DNA of 64,000 nucleotides from G963422275 sp963422275 (GTDB lineage: Bacteria > Pseudomonadota > Alphaproteobacteria > Rhodobacterales > Rhodobacteraceae), in contig OY729418.1 in NCBI GenBank assembly GCA_963422275.1, positions 3,658,001-3,722,000 on the forward strand, in the 5' to 3' direction. Within the stretch, counting starts at the first letter, position 1. Every line of letters starts with the position of its first letter. This document shows positions 28,185 through 36,646 of this stretch, piece by piece. The position numbers were made by a program, and so were the translations under genes. The notes beneath the pieces are model-generated. The model did not search any database. It was not told the DNA's origin and was given only the letters and a program-made list of their open reading frames with translations.

Positions 28185-29258
28185 ATGGATCGACGTTCAT
28201 TCCTAAAAGCTTCCGCGATCGGCGGGACAGCCGCGGCATTGGCTGCGCCCGCAGTTGCACAAGGCAAGGTCAAGCTTACAATGGTCACTTCGTGGGGTCG
28301 TGGATTGGCCGGCGTGTTCGATGCAGCTCAGAAGGTTGCAGACAACGTGAATGCAATATCCGATGGCGGCATTGAAATAGAAGTCAAGGCTGCTGGAGAA
28401 CTTGTCGGGGCTTTCGAAGTGTTCGATGCTGTATCGTCCGGACAGGCCGATATGTACCACGCTGCCGACTACTATTTTATCAGTCAGCATCCAGCTTTTG
28501 CATTCTTTACGGGTGTTCCCTTCGGGATGACCGCTACAGAGCAGAACAATTGGTACTATCACGGTGGCGGTAAAGAGCGACATCACGAACTGGGCGAAAT
28601 ATTCAACCTCAGGTCGTTTCTTGCTGGCAATACGGGATCTCAGGCAGGAGGCTGGTTCCGCAACGAGATCACCGGTCCGGAGGATTTCAATGGCCTGAAG
28701 TTCCGCATGCCCGGACTCGGCGGTAAAGCTCTCGGTTACATGGGAGCTTCAGTTCAGAATTTGCCTGGCGCGGAAGTCTACCAAGCACTGTCATCTGGTG
28801 CCATCGACGGCACTGAGTGGATCGGGCCTTGGGCCGACGAGAAAGCCGGCTTCCAAGAAATCACGAAGTTCTACTACACCGCAGGATTTCATGAACCCTC
28901 TGCTGGTCTTTCACTGGCGTGCAATTTGGAGAAGTTCAACAGCCTGACTCCGCAGCAGCAAGCGTCAATCGAAATTTCTGCCGGTCATGCAAATGTCTGG
29001 AACCTCAGCCAGTACTTTTATCACAACGGTGCTGCCCTTCAGCGTCTTGCTGCAGGCGGTGTCAAGATTCTTGAGTTTCCCGACAGCGTTTGGAATGCCT
29101 TTGGCGATGCTTCCCAGAAGGTATACGACGAATTCATGTCCGATGATCTATTCAAGACGATCTACGATGAATATGTCGTAGCGATGCGCGATTCCTCCGC
29201 GTGGCTGACGAGATCGATCTCAACATATCGAAATCAACGCGACCGCGTCCTCGGCTGA
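28185..29258 (+). CDS. dctP: TRAP transporter solute-binding protein (TakP-like)
   Basis: The periplasmic binding component of a TRAP transporter, about 357 residues. It carries a twin-arginine-type leader (MDRRSFLKAS, then AAALAAPAVAQ), so it is probably exported folded by Tat. The EVFDAVSSGQADMYH segment and the W(F)RNEITGPEDFNGLKFRMPG block match the TakP/mannitol-chloroaromatic group, whose known members bind 2-oxo acids. I chose the ATG at 28185, which has AGGAGG 8 bases upstream; the ORF opens earlier at 28092. A strong hairpin separates it from dctQ. The exact ligand is unknown. Confidence 0.9.
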   Translation: MDRRSFLKASAIGGTAAALAAPAVAQGKVKLTMVTSWGRGLAGVFDAAQKVADNVNAISDGGIEIEVKAAGELVGAFEVFDAVSSGQADMYHAADYYFISQHPAFAFFTGVPFGMTATEQNNWYYHGGGKERHHELGEIFNLRSFLAGNTGSQAGGWFRNEITGPEDFNGLKFRMPGLGGKALGYMGASVQNLPGAEVYQALSSGAIDGTEWIGPWADEKAGFQEITKFYYTAGFHEPSAGLSLACNLEKFNSLTPQQQASIEISAGHANVWNLSQYFYHNGAALQRLAAGGVKILEFPDSVWNAFGDASQKVYDEFMSDDLFKTIYDEYVVAMRDSSAWLTRSISTYRNQRDRVLG

Positions 29259-29272
29259 AGATCAAAACATGC

Positions 29273-29307
29273 ACCTCCCTGGGCTGACAAGCCTGGGGAG
29301 GTCTTTT
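29273..29307 (+). terminator. Hairpin with T run between dctP and dctQ
   Basis: Two 13-base arms (29273-29285 and 29290-29302) pair fully, with two G-T wobbles, around a GACA loop and are followed by CTTTT. This looks like a partial terminator or stabilising 3' hairpin that would give more binding protein than permease, as is common in TRAP and ABC operons. Confidence 0.8.
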
Positions 29308-29356
29308 CCGAGCATAAGGAATCTTGCCCGACACCCAACGGTCGCAGGAGTCTTGA

Positions 29357-30232
29357 ATGATTGATCTGCTTATCGGATTCTTTCGGAACTTGGTATTCGC
29401 GTTCTACAATTTTGGCTATGCAGTTACGCACCCATCCAGTTGGCTCGACTGGTCCGACAAAACCGCGCTGATCAAGTTTATATACTACGGCGGGTCTTCC
29501 GAGTTCTTTTTTGTCATTCTCGCAACTATTCTGCTTGTGACCTCTGCAGGTCTTTACTGGCGGAATTTTCTTTGGTCTGTCCTACGCGTTCTTGAGACGA
29601 TAGGAAACACTGTTGGCAGGATTTTTGCTTGGGCAGGGCTAGTCATGGTTCTCCAGCAAATTGTCATTGTGTTTCTGCAGCGGATATTCCGCGTGTCCGA
29701 GATCTCGATCGGACCATTTGGCTACATTGTCTCCAAGGATTTAAGCTGGTATGCAGAGGAATTGAAGCTCTACAACGCGATGGTTGTGTGCCTCTGCTGC
29801 TCTTACACGTTCATCCAAGGTGGCCATGTGCGGGTGGACTTGTTTTACGCCGGTGCTAAGTACCGTACCAAGCGGATCATCGACATGCTCGGCTCGATCT
29901 TCTTCATTGTCCCGGTCACGTCGTTGATCTGGCTTTACGGTTGGTACTTTCTCTGGCGCCACCTAGTGACCCCAAAAGTCTCCGCTTCCGACAAGCTTGA
30001 GCTCTTGGAAAGAAAGTCAAGACTGTTGAAGTGGAATGTTGAAACTATCGGTTTTTCGCCAAATGGATTTGATGGATATTTTCTCTTCAAGATTCTCCTT
30101 GTCGGGTTTGCGGGGTTGATGTTCCTGCAGGGAATAGCGTTCTTTTACCGATCTTTGCTCGAGTACTTGGAGGGCGAGAGGTCCGAGGGTAGATATCTTG
30201 ACCAAGACGGGCTGAATCAAAAAGCAGCCTGA
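29357..30232 (+). CDS. dctQ: TRAP transporter small permease
   Basis: The small membrane subunit (DctQ) of the TRAP system, 291 residues. It is larger than classical DctQ (about 160-220) but fits the long form that accompanies TakP-like binding proteins. Four main helices are visible, with the conserved region GGHVRVDLFY near residue 155. The C-terminal part has one more hydrophobic segment (FLFKILLVGFAGLMFLQGIA) and a charged tail. Its stop is 33 bases before dctM. The start is ATG at 29357. Confidence 0.85.
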   Translation: MIDLLIGFFRNLVFAFYNFGYAVTHPSSWLDWSDKTALIKFIYYGGSSEFFFVILATILLVTSAGLYWRNFLWSVLRVLETIGNTVGRIFAWAGLVMVLQQIVIVFLQRIFRVSEISIGPFGYIVSKDLSWYAEELKLYNAMVVCLCCSYTFIQGGHVRVDLFYAGAKYRTKRIIDMLGSIFFIVPVTSLIWLYGWYFLWRHLVTPKVSASDKLELLERKSRLLKWNVETIGFSPNGFDGYFLFKILLVGFAGLMFLQGIAFFYRSLLEYLEGERSEGRYLDQDGLNQKAA

Positions 30233-30265
30233 AGCGGTTTCTCTAAGACGGCAGGAAAAACAACT

Positions 30266-32620
30266 ATGTTGCTTGGCTTGGACGGAGTCGAAATCGGACT
30301 CATCATCGTGTTCTCCTGTCTTTTCGCCGGGATTATGTCTGGCTTCCCGGTTGCGTTTGCCATTGGAGGGGCGGCGGTAATCTCTTTCGGGGTGCTTTCC
30401 CTGCTTGACTCCGGCGGGCTTTTGACGCGAGAGGTTATCGATACCGGAAGCGAAGCATACGTAAATTTGCGGGGATCCGGGGTGTCCGCATACGATATTT
30501 CTCTTTTCAGATACCCGGATTTTCCCGTCGAGATCGTACCACTTTTCGAGGGCGGCTGGGAGCAAGCGGTAAACCGCAACCTGTCGTTCATCGTCAACCG
30601 GATGAACGAACGTGTCATCGCGGGGCAGTCGATCGAGACGCTTCTTGCGGTGCTGATGTTCGTTCTAATGGGAATTACTTTGGAACGTTCCCGGATTGCA
30701 AACGACCTTCTGACAACGATGGCCAAGATTTTCGGCCCATTGCCAGGAGGTCTTGCCGTGTCAGTGGTCGCGGTTGGCGCGTTCCTCGCCGCCTCCACAG
30801 GAATTGTTGGCGCCACGGTAGTCACGATGGGACTGCTGTCGTTGCCGACGATGTTGCGTAACAACTACTCGCCGGAGCTCGCAACTGGGGTTATCTCTGC
30901 ATCTGGAACGCTTGGACAGATTATCCCTCCGTCAATCGTAATCGTGCTGCTAGGCACGCTCGCCGGCGATCTTTACGCCACGGCACAGGAAGAGCGCGCC
31001 CAGTCGGTGGGCTGCTCGGACGCATTGACCTACCTCGGCGAAGCAGCCGTAGTGTCCGTGGGAACACTTTTTCAGTCAGCTATACTGCCGGGCATAATGC
31101 TCGCATTGCTCTATGCGGCATACGCATTTGGGTATGCCTTGCTCAATCCCCACAAGGCTCCGCCCGTGCCATTGGGAGGGATGTCGGACGAGAGGGTCAC
31201 CGGACGCCACGCGGCAACTTGGTTGTTTCTCGTTCCTGCCGGGGTCATCGCGGTGGCCATTGCAGCCAACTCATTCAACCTTTCTGGGAGCCAGGATATA
31301 ACGGTCGCTTCGGTCGCGGACGGGGGTGTGCGGGCGGTTCTAAGAACCAAGGTTTCCGACGAGTGCAAGGAGTCGATGATAGCCTTGCACGGCCAAGAAA
31401 AATGGGATGCGGCAATTGCGCACCAAGCTCGGGTCGACTCGGGCGAACTGATTACTGAAGCCAAGGTTCTTTCCGAGGAGGAAATCATTGCGGCGCGCGA
31501 AGAGCTGATCGCCGCGGCTGCGCCAATTGGATCCGGCGTTCTGGTCTGCTTCGTGTTCCTGTCACTATTGATGACGACTGCCTACGGTGTTCGCAAGTCG
31601 ACCAATCTGCGGCCGTTCGCGCTCGGAGCCGTCGGTGTTCTGCTAGCCTTGGCAGTTGACGCTCTGTTTATCCATCCGACAACCTCACCAGGCGTCACTT
31701 TTATTTTGCTCTCGGCCCCGCTTGCGTTCACGTTAGTTGGATGCAGGCACGCAGCGCGGTTGCTTGGGCAAAACGAGCTGTTTCGCGTTGTATTCCCGCC
31801 TCTCGTCTTGATTGTTGCTGTTCTTGGCTCAATCTTGGGTGGAATCACCAATCCCACACCTGCGGCTGCGCTCGGCGCCGGCGGTGCGATTATGCTTGCT
31901 GCATACAGGAAACTGGAAGAGTTGGGACGGAGTGGCAAGCCAATACTTGTTGCCTCGTTCGCGATGGTAATAATGATTCTGTTTGGCGTCAATTTCGATC
32001 TTCGGGCCAGCATAGATCTGGTCACTTTCGAAAACTGGGTTGCGATCATCATTGCACTGGCCTGCTACCATATCGCCATCGGCGGCCTTTTGTTCGCATG
32101 CTGGATTCTGCTGCGTAACGCCATTTTGACACCCGTCGTGCGCGAAACCGCGAAGGTAACTTCAATGGTTTTTGCGATCCTAATTGGTTCGCAAGTTCTG
32201 AACTTGGTAGTTATCTCGTTCGGTGGAGAGCATTACATTCAGGAATTTCTGAGGTCCTTCGACAGGGAGTGGGTTGTCTTCCTAATCGTAATGGCCGTGC
32301 TGTTCGTCTTGGGGTTCGTACTGGACTTTCTCGAAATTATCTACATCGTCATTCCAATTGTAGGTCCGGTGATTTACGGCGGAACTCTCGATCCAAAGTG
32401 GGTCACAATCATGATTGCAGTCAACTTGCAGACGAGCTTTCTAACGCCACCGTTCGGATTTGCCCTGTTCTACCTGCGCGGTGTGGCTCCCAAGAGTGTA
32501 ACTACAGGTCACATTTACAGGGGAGTCCTGCCATTCGTCTTGATCCAAATAGTTGGGCTGGCGCTTCTCTGGTTCTTCCCATCGATCGTCACAATCGTTC
32601 CAAACTTGATTCCCGCCTGA
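30266..32620 (+). CDS. dctM: TRAP transporter large permease, extended form
   Basis: The large membrane subunit (DctM) that moves substrate with sodium ions. It is 784 residues, against about 430 in the classical form. The conserved core is visible: MGITLERSRIANDLL, then STGIVGATVVTMG, then SGTLGQIIPPSIVIVLLG. Extra hydrophobic and hydrophilic segments (about residues 330-480) sit between the two halves of the core. The C-terminal TSFLTPPFGFALFYLRGVAP is typical. It is the last gene of the dctPQM operon. Long DctM proteins of this kind are known with TakP-like systems. Confidence 0.88.
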   Translation: MLLGLDGVEIGLIIVFSCLFAGIMSGFPVAFAIGGAAVISFGVLSLLDSGGLLTREVIDTGSEAYVNLRGSGVSAYDISLFRYPDFPVEIVPLFEGGWEQAVNRNLSFIVNRMNERVIAGQSIETLLAVLMFVLMGITLERSRIANDLLTTMAKIFGPLPGGLAVSVVAVGAFLAASTGIVGATVVTMGLLSLPTMLRNNYSPELATGVISASGTLGQIIPPSIVIVLLGTLAGDLYATAQEERAQSVGCSDALTYLGEAAVVSVGTLFQSAILPGIMLALLYAAYAFGYALLNPHKAPPVPLGGMSDERVTGRHAATWLFLVPAGVIAVAIAANSFNLSGSQDITVASVADGGVRAVLRTKVSDECKESMIALHGQEKWDAAIAHQARVDSGELITEAKVLSEEEIIAAREELIAAAAPIGSGVLVCFVFLSLLMTTAYGVRKSTNLRPFALGAVGVLLALAVDALFIHPTTSPGVTFILLSAPLAFTLVGCRHAARLLGQNELFRVVFPPLVLIVAVLGSILGGITNPTPAAALGAGGAIMLAAYRKLEELGRSGKPILVASFAMVIMILFGVNFDLRASIDLVTFENWVAIIIALACYHIAIGGLLFACWILLRNAILTPVVRETAKVTSMVFAILIGSQVLNLVVISFGGEHYIQEFLRSFDREWVVFLIVMAVLFVLGFVLDFLEIIYIVIPIVGPVIYGGTLDPKWVTIMIAVNLQTSFLTPPFGFALFYLRGVAPKSVTTGHIYRGVLPFVLIQIVGLALLWFFPSIVTIVPNLIPA

Positions 32621-32795
32621 GAGAGACACCGAATGGCGGACGCGATGCGATCGCTGGGCACGCCAGAACTTGGTCACTCTAGGTGCCGTAATATTGGAAT
32701 TTATCGGTCAAATGATTTGCCTTTGTCGGTGCAGTTGCGACGTCTCGACATAAGGACGGCTGAACCATTTGGCTAGATATCGCACGGTAGCAAGA

Positions 32796-33680
32796 ATGAC
32801 TTCTTTATCCCGTCTATCACCAGCGACCCAAGGCATAATCATGATGGTCTTCGCCATTCTTGCCCTATCGACGATGGACACGACCGCCAAGTATCTCGCG
32901 GTGAAGTACGAGGTGATGCAGTTGGTGTGGGTACGATACGCTGGTCAGATGTTCATAACCGTGATATTTCTCGCGCCTAGACTGCATACAACGCTTCAGA
33001 CACGTTATCTTCACTTGCACCTTCTCAGGTCGCTGATCCTGTTTTGCGCGACAGTATGCTTTTTCTTTAGCTTTTCGCATATCGGCCTCGCGGAGGCGAC
33101 AGCCATTCTGCAAACCAGTCCACTTTTCATTACGGTTGCAGCATATTTCGTTCTCGATGAATCCCTAGGACTGCGCAGAATCATTGGTGTCGTCATCGGG
33201 TTAATCGGGGCGCTTATCGTTATCCGCCCTGGAACGGGTGTTTTCTCTCCATATGCTCTTTTCGCGCTTGCAGCTTCTCTCGGATTCACTGGATTCGCAG
33301 TAACAACTCGCCTATTGAGTCACTTGGAATCGGTATGGACCAGTTTTGCCTACGCTGCTCTACTTGGGTGTGTGGCGGCAACGGCTGTTGTCCCATTCTA
33401 CTGGACACCTCCTGAGATTTCAGATTTGCCGCTTTTCTTGCTCATGGGCGTGCTCGCGGCAATTGGGCAGTTGCTGTTGATTCGAGCATTTTTTGTAGCG
33501 GAAGCAGGGATAGTCGCCCCATTCGGATATATATCCCTGATCTTTGCCGGCATCTATGGAATGCTGATCTTCGGTGAATTCCCCGACGCTTGGGATTATT
33601 TGGGTGCTCTAGTGATTTCGGCCTCGGGAATCTATGTCTTGCACAGGGAGATGAAGCGAAAAGAAGGAATTCAAAAGTGA
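32796..33680 (+). CDS. EamA/DMT family transporter
   Basis: A ten-helix drug/metabolite transporter of about 294 residues, with two EamA repeats (about residues 15-145 and 155-290). Internal landmarks are LRSLILFCATVCFFFSF, LDESLGLRRIIGVVIG and the second-repeat LIFGEFPDAWDYLGALVI. The substrate is unknown; relatives export amino acids or metabolites. I chose the ATG at 32796. The ORF opens with a TTG at 32769, and the ribosome-binding site is weak for both. The last four bases overlap the GTG start of the acyltransferase gene. Confidence 0.82.
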   Translation: MTSLSRLSPATQGIIMMVFAILALSTMDTTAKYLAVKYEVMQLVWVRYAGQMFITVIFLAPRLHTTLQTRYLHLHLLRSLILFCATVCFFFSFSHIGLAEATAILQTSPLFITVAAYFVLDESLGLRRIIGVVIGLIGALIVIRPGTGVFSPYALFALAASLGFTGFAVTTRLLSHLESVWTSFAYAALLGCVAATAVVPFYWTPPEISDLPLFLLMGVLAAIGQLLLIRAFFVAEAGIVAPFGYISLIFAGIYGMLIFGEFPDAWDYLGALVISASGIYVLHREMKRKEGIQK

Positions 33681-34579
33681 GTCGCGCAGCCAAGCGATTC
33701 TCTCGAAGGTACGCTGAGTTGATGGCAAGAGGTAGCGACTATGCCATCTATCTGACACTGGCCTCCCTCCTGAACTTGGTCAGACTGCTTCCCTATGCGA
33801 CGCGTGTTGGGGTGTTCGGCTGGATTGTAAAATGGTTGATCGCGCCGCTGACCGACATGCGTAGGCGCGTATTCGCCAATCTTGACTACGTTTTCCCGAA
33901 TACGACCTACAAGGAAAAGACGAGGATCTACCGTGAGTGCGTGGATAATTTCGGCCGCCTAATCATTGAGATACTCAGCGAGGACCAATTTTCCGAGCGT
34001 TATCCGAGGTTTGAGCATGAGGGACCGGGCCTAAAGGCAATCGAACAGGCAAGGATGGAAGGGCGTGCCGTTCTAGTGGTCAGCGGACATTTCGGAAACT
34101 TTGATACCGGAAGGATCTCGCTGATTCTCAGAGGGTATAGCGTTGGCGCTGTTTACCGTCGCTTCAACAACCGGTATTTCAATTCATTTTACGAAAAGTC
34201 AGTTCGCAAGGTCGGAGAGCCAATTTTCGTGAAGGGCATTGGGGGAACCAGCGGACTTGTCCGGTTCATACGCCAGGGGGGAATTGCGGCACTGCTTTGC
34301 GACCAACACGCCAGCGGAGGGGCAGATCTTGAATTCATGGGTAAGCCGGCGAAAACAGTTCTGTCCGCGGCCCACCTTGCTCTCAGGTATAACGCGCTGT
34401 TGGTTCCATTCTATGGTGTTCGCAAGGCGAACGGCCTGGATTTTCGTTGTGTTTTCGAGGCTCCAATTGAACACGGAGACCCTTCCGAAATGACTCAACA
34501 ACTGAACGACAGCTTGGAAGGACAGGTCAGAGCGAATCCGGGGCAGTGGTTTTGGATTCACAACCGCTGGAAGATTTAG
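33677..34579 (+). CDS. LpxL/HtrB-like lipid acyltransferase
   Basis: A 300-residue membrane-bound acyltransferase of the lysophospholipid/lipid A acyltransferase family. The catalytic HX4D motif is SGHFGNFD near residue 137, and a hydrophobic anchor lies near residues 25-45. DQHASGGADLEFMGKPAKT is the second family block. It would add an acyl chain to a lipid A precursor or related lipid at the inner membrane. I chose the GTG at 33677, which overlaps the EamA stop (GTGA). The ORF itself opens earlier, inside EamA. Confidence 0.83.
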   Translation: MSRAAKRFSRRYAELMARGSDYAIYLTLASLLNLVRLLPYATRVGVFGWIVKWLIAPLTDMRRRVFANLDYVFPNTTYKEKTRIYRECVDNFGRLIIEILSEDQFSERYPRFEHEGPGLKAIEQARMEGRAVLVVSGHFGNFDTGRISLILRGYSVGAVYRRFNNRYFNSFYEKSVRKVGEPIFVKGIGGTSGLVRFIRQGGIAALLCDQHASGGADLEFMGKPAKTVLSAAHLALRYNALLVPFYGVRKANGLDFRCVFEAPIEHGDPSEMTQQLNDSLEGQVRANPGQWFWIHNRWKI

Positions 34580-34600
34580 AGTCGGCTGCTTATTTGAATG

Positions 34601-35779
34601 TCATCGGCACTCTATCGCTATTGCGGTCGCTTCACCTCCTCCTATACAAATTGCCGCGATTCCCCGCCTGCTGCCCCGTTGTTCCATGGCGCTGAGCAAA
34701 GTCACGATAATTCGAGCACCCGATGCGCCAATCGGGTGCCCTAACGCGCATGCACCGCCGTTGATGTTCAAACGTTCGTACGACACATTTATCTCTCGCA
34801 TAAATGCCATGGGAACAACCGCAAACGCTTCGTTCACCTCCCATAGATCAATGTCTTCAGAACGCCATGAGAGCTTTTTCAGTAGATCTTTGACAGCGAA
34901 AACCGGCGCGGTTGCAAACAGGCCAGGTGACTGGGCAAAGGTTGAATGGCCAGCCACCGTGGCCCGAACAGGCAGGCCGCGTTTCTTGGCCGCCATTGCG
35001 CTCGAAAGGACAATTGCCGCCGCGCCGTCGGAAATTGACGACGAATTGGCTGCAGTAATTGTGCCGTCAACCCGGAACACGGGCCAGAGACCGGGAATTC
35101 TGTCTGGGCGCGCTATGGTCGGCTGCTCATCCGTTTCGATTATTTCGGAATTAATCGGCTTATTTCCTGAAACTGGCGTGATCTCGGACTTGAACTTGCC
35201 CGTCTGCTGAGCGTCCACTGCTCGCGAAAGAGACTCAATAGCGTAAGCGTCCTGTTCCGTTCTCGTGAACTGGTAAGCTCGGGCGCAGTCCTCCGCGAAC
35301 TCCCCCATCAGCTTTCCCTGCTCGTACGCATCCTCGAGTCCGTCGAGGAGCATGTGATCAATTGCCTTCCAGTGTCCCAAGCGAACGCCTTTCCGCATGT
35401 TAGGAAGGAGATGGGGAGCATTGGTCATGCTTTCCATTCCACCCGCGATGATATGATCTGCATCGCCGAGCACGAGCTGGTCATGTGCAAGCATGACGGA
35501 TTTCATTCCTGAGCCGCACATCTTGTTTATCGTTGTAGCTGGAATTCTCTCGGGAAGCCCTGCCGCTATTCCTGCCTGTCTTGCGGGAGCTTGGCCCTGA
35601 CCAGCAGGAAGCACGCACCCCATGATGAGCTCATTGAGACTCTCGAACGGAAGTCCAGCACGCTCGACGACGGCACTGATCACGGTGGCGCCTAGCTCAG
35701 GCGCACTGAATTCCGAGAACGAGCCTTGAAAGCTACCAATTGGCGTTCTTGCCGCAGAGGAAATGACGACATTGTTCAA
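34601..35779 (-). CDS. Acetyl-CoA C-acetyltransferase (thiolase)
   Basis: A 392-residue thiolase II that condenses or cleaves acetoacetyl-CoA. Active-site residues are visible: Cys in NKMCGSGMKSV (about residue 89), GGMESMTNAPHLL, His in NINGGACALGHPIGASGA (about 348), and the C-terminal CIGGGEATA. It would serve polyhydroxybutyrate synthesis, ketone-body use or fatty-acid and amino-acid breakdown. No phaB or other partner is adjacent. It converges with the acyltransferase gene, only 21 bases away. Confidence 0.92.
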   Translation of the reverse strand: MNNVVISSAARTPIGSFQGSFSEFSAPELGATVISAVVERAGLPFESLNELIMGCVLPAGQGQAPARQAGIAAGLPERIPATTINKMCGSGMKSVMLAHDQLVLGDADHIIAGGMESMTNAPHLLPNMRKGVRLGHWKAIDHMLLDGLEDAYEQGKLMGEFAEDCARAYQFTRTEQDAYAIESLSRAVDAQQTGKFKSEITPVSGNKPINSEIIETDEQPTIARPDRIPGLWPVFRVDGTITAANSSSISDGAAAIVLSSAMAAKKRGLPVRATVAGHSTFAQSPGLFATAPVFAVKDLLKKLSWRSEDIDLWEVNEAFAVVPMAFMREINVSYERLNINGGACALGHPIGASGARIIVTLLSAMEQRGSRRGIAAICIGGGEATAIAIECR

Positions 35780-35857
35780 TGCCGAAATTTCCGAATCGAA
35801 CTAGGTAGCAACGCTTCATCGGCAAGGAAAATGCAAAATGTTGGCAAATTGACGGCG

Positions 35858-36400
35858 CTACCTAGACGGGCCGATCATCATGGAGATTTGCCGACCTTCA
35901 AATCTCGGGATGTCCTCGACACGTCCAATAGCGCTTATGTCGACCGCGACGCGATCCAGCAATTCCCGGCCGATTTCCGGATGTGCCATTTCACGCCCTC
36001 TGAAGCGCATGGTAACTTTTACTTTATCGCCGTTTTCGAGAAACCGATTCATGTTCCGCAACTTGACGTCGTAGTCGTGCTTGTTGGTATTTGGACGAAA
36101 CTTGACTTCCTTAACGTCGATGGTCTTCTGCTTTTTCCGTGCTTCGGACTCGCGTTTCTGTTGCGAGTACTTGAACTTTCCAAAGTCCATGATCTTGCAG
36201 ACGGGCGGATCTGCCGTAGGCGATATCTCTACTAGGTCAAGACCATGCTCTTCGGCAAGTAGAATTCCTTCATTAGGGGTTGTTATTCCAATATTTTCGC
36301 CGTCCGGACCGATGAGGCGAATCTTTGGAGCCAAAATGCGTTCATTCGCACGAGGCCCCGTATCACGCACAGGCTGCGCGTTGTAGGGTCTTCGAGGTAT
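35858..36400 (-). CDS. infC: Translation initiation factor IF-3
   Basis: IF-3 checks the start codon and keeps 30S subunits free. The N-domain has the RLIGPDGENIGI segment and the C-domain has KEVKFRPN and VTMRFRGREM. The frame stays open upstream of the GTG at 36370 and encodes IPRRPYNAQPV, a sequence typical of alphaproteobacterial IF-3. I therefore place the start at ATA (36400), which has AAGGA 9 bases upstream. Rare ATT/ATC/ATA starts are known for infC and let IF-3 repress its own synthesis. 180 residues, a normal length. Confidence 0.88.
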   Translation of the reverse strand: MPRRPYNAQPVRDTGPRANERILAPKIRLIGPDGENIGITTPNEGILLAEEHGLDLVEISPTADPPVCKIMDFGKFKYSQQKRESEARKKQKTIDVKEVKFRPNTNKHDYDVKLRNMNRFLENGDKVKVTMRFRGREMAHPEIGRELLDRVAVDISAIGRVEDIPRFEGRQISMMIGPSR

Positions 36401-36544
36401 TTGAACTAGTCCTTGTTTTATTTATCTAGCGCAATCGAATTATACGGTATTCTGAACAACCGCAAGTGTTAATATACATAATAATGTCTGGCATTCCAAC
36501 GAATGTCAATTGCTATAATTCCTGAGCGCAGAATTGGCAAACGC

Positions 36545-36578
36545 TAATGCCAACGCGGTCAATTGACCACGTTGGCGT
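36545..36578. terminator. Long near-perfect hairpin between thrS and infC
   Basis: The arms AATGCCAACG and CGTTGGCGTT enclose a second palindrome, GGTCAATTGACC, with one C/A mismatch. The stem is about 15 pairs. It lies after the thrS stop on the minus strand. There is no strong T run, so it may be a terminator, an mRNA-stability element, or a protein or RNA control site for infC. Confidence 0.55.
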
Positions 36579-36646
36579 TGATTTCATGGACCGAACTAGG
36601 CGAACGCCCGACGAGTTCTGTCCATGCTAGCCGCTGCTTCCCGAAC

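Noticed and set aside
36370..36372. GTG as start of infC
   Set aside because: The conserved IF-3 N-terminus continues upstream in frame to ATA with a well-spaced Shine-Dalgarno, so GTG is internal.
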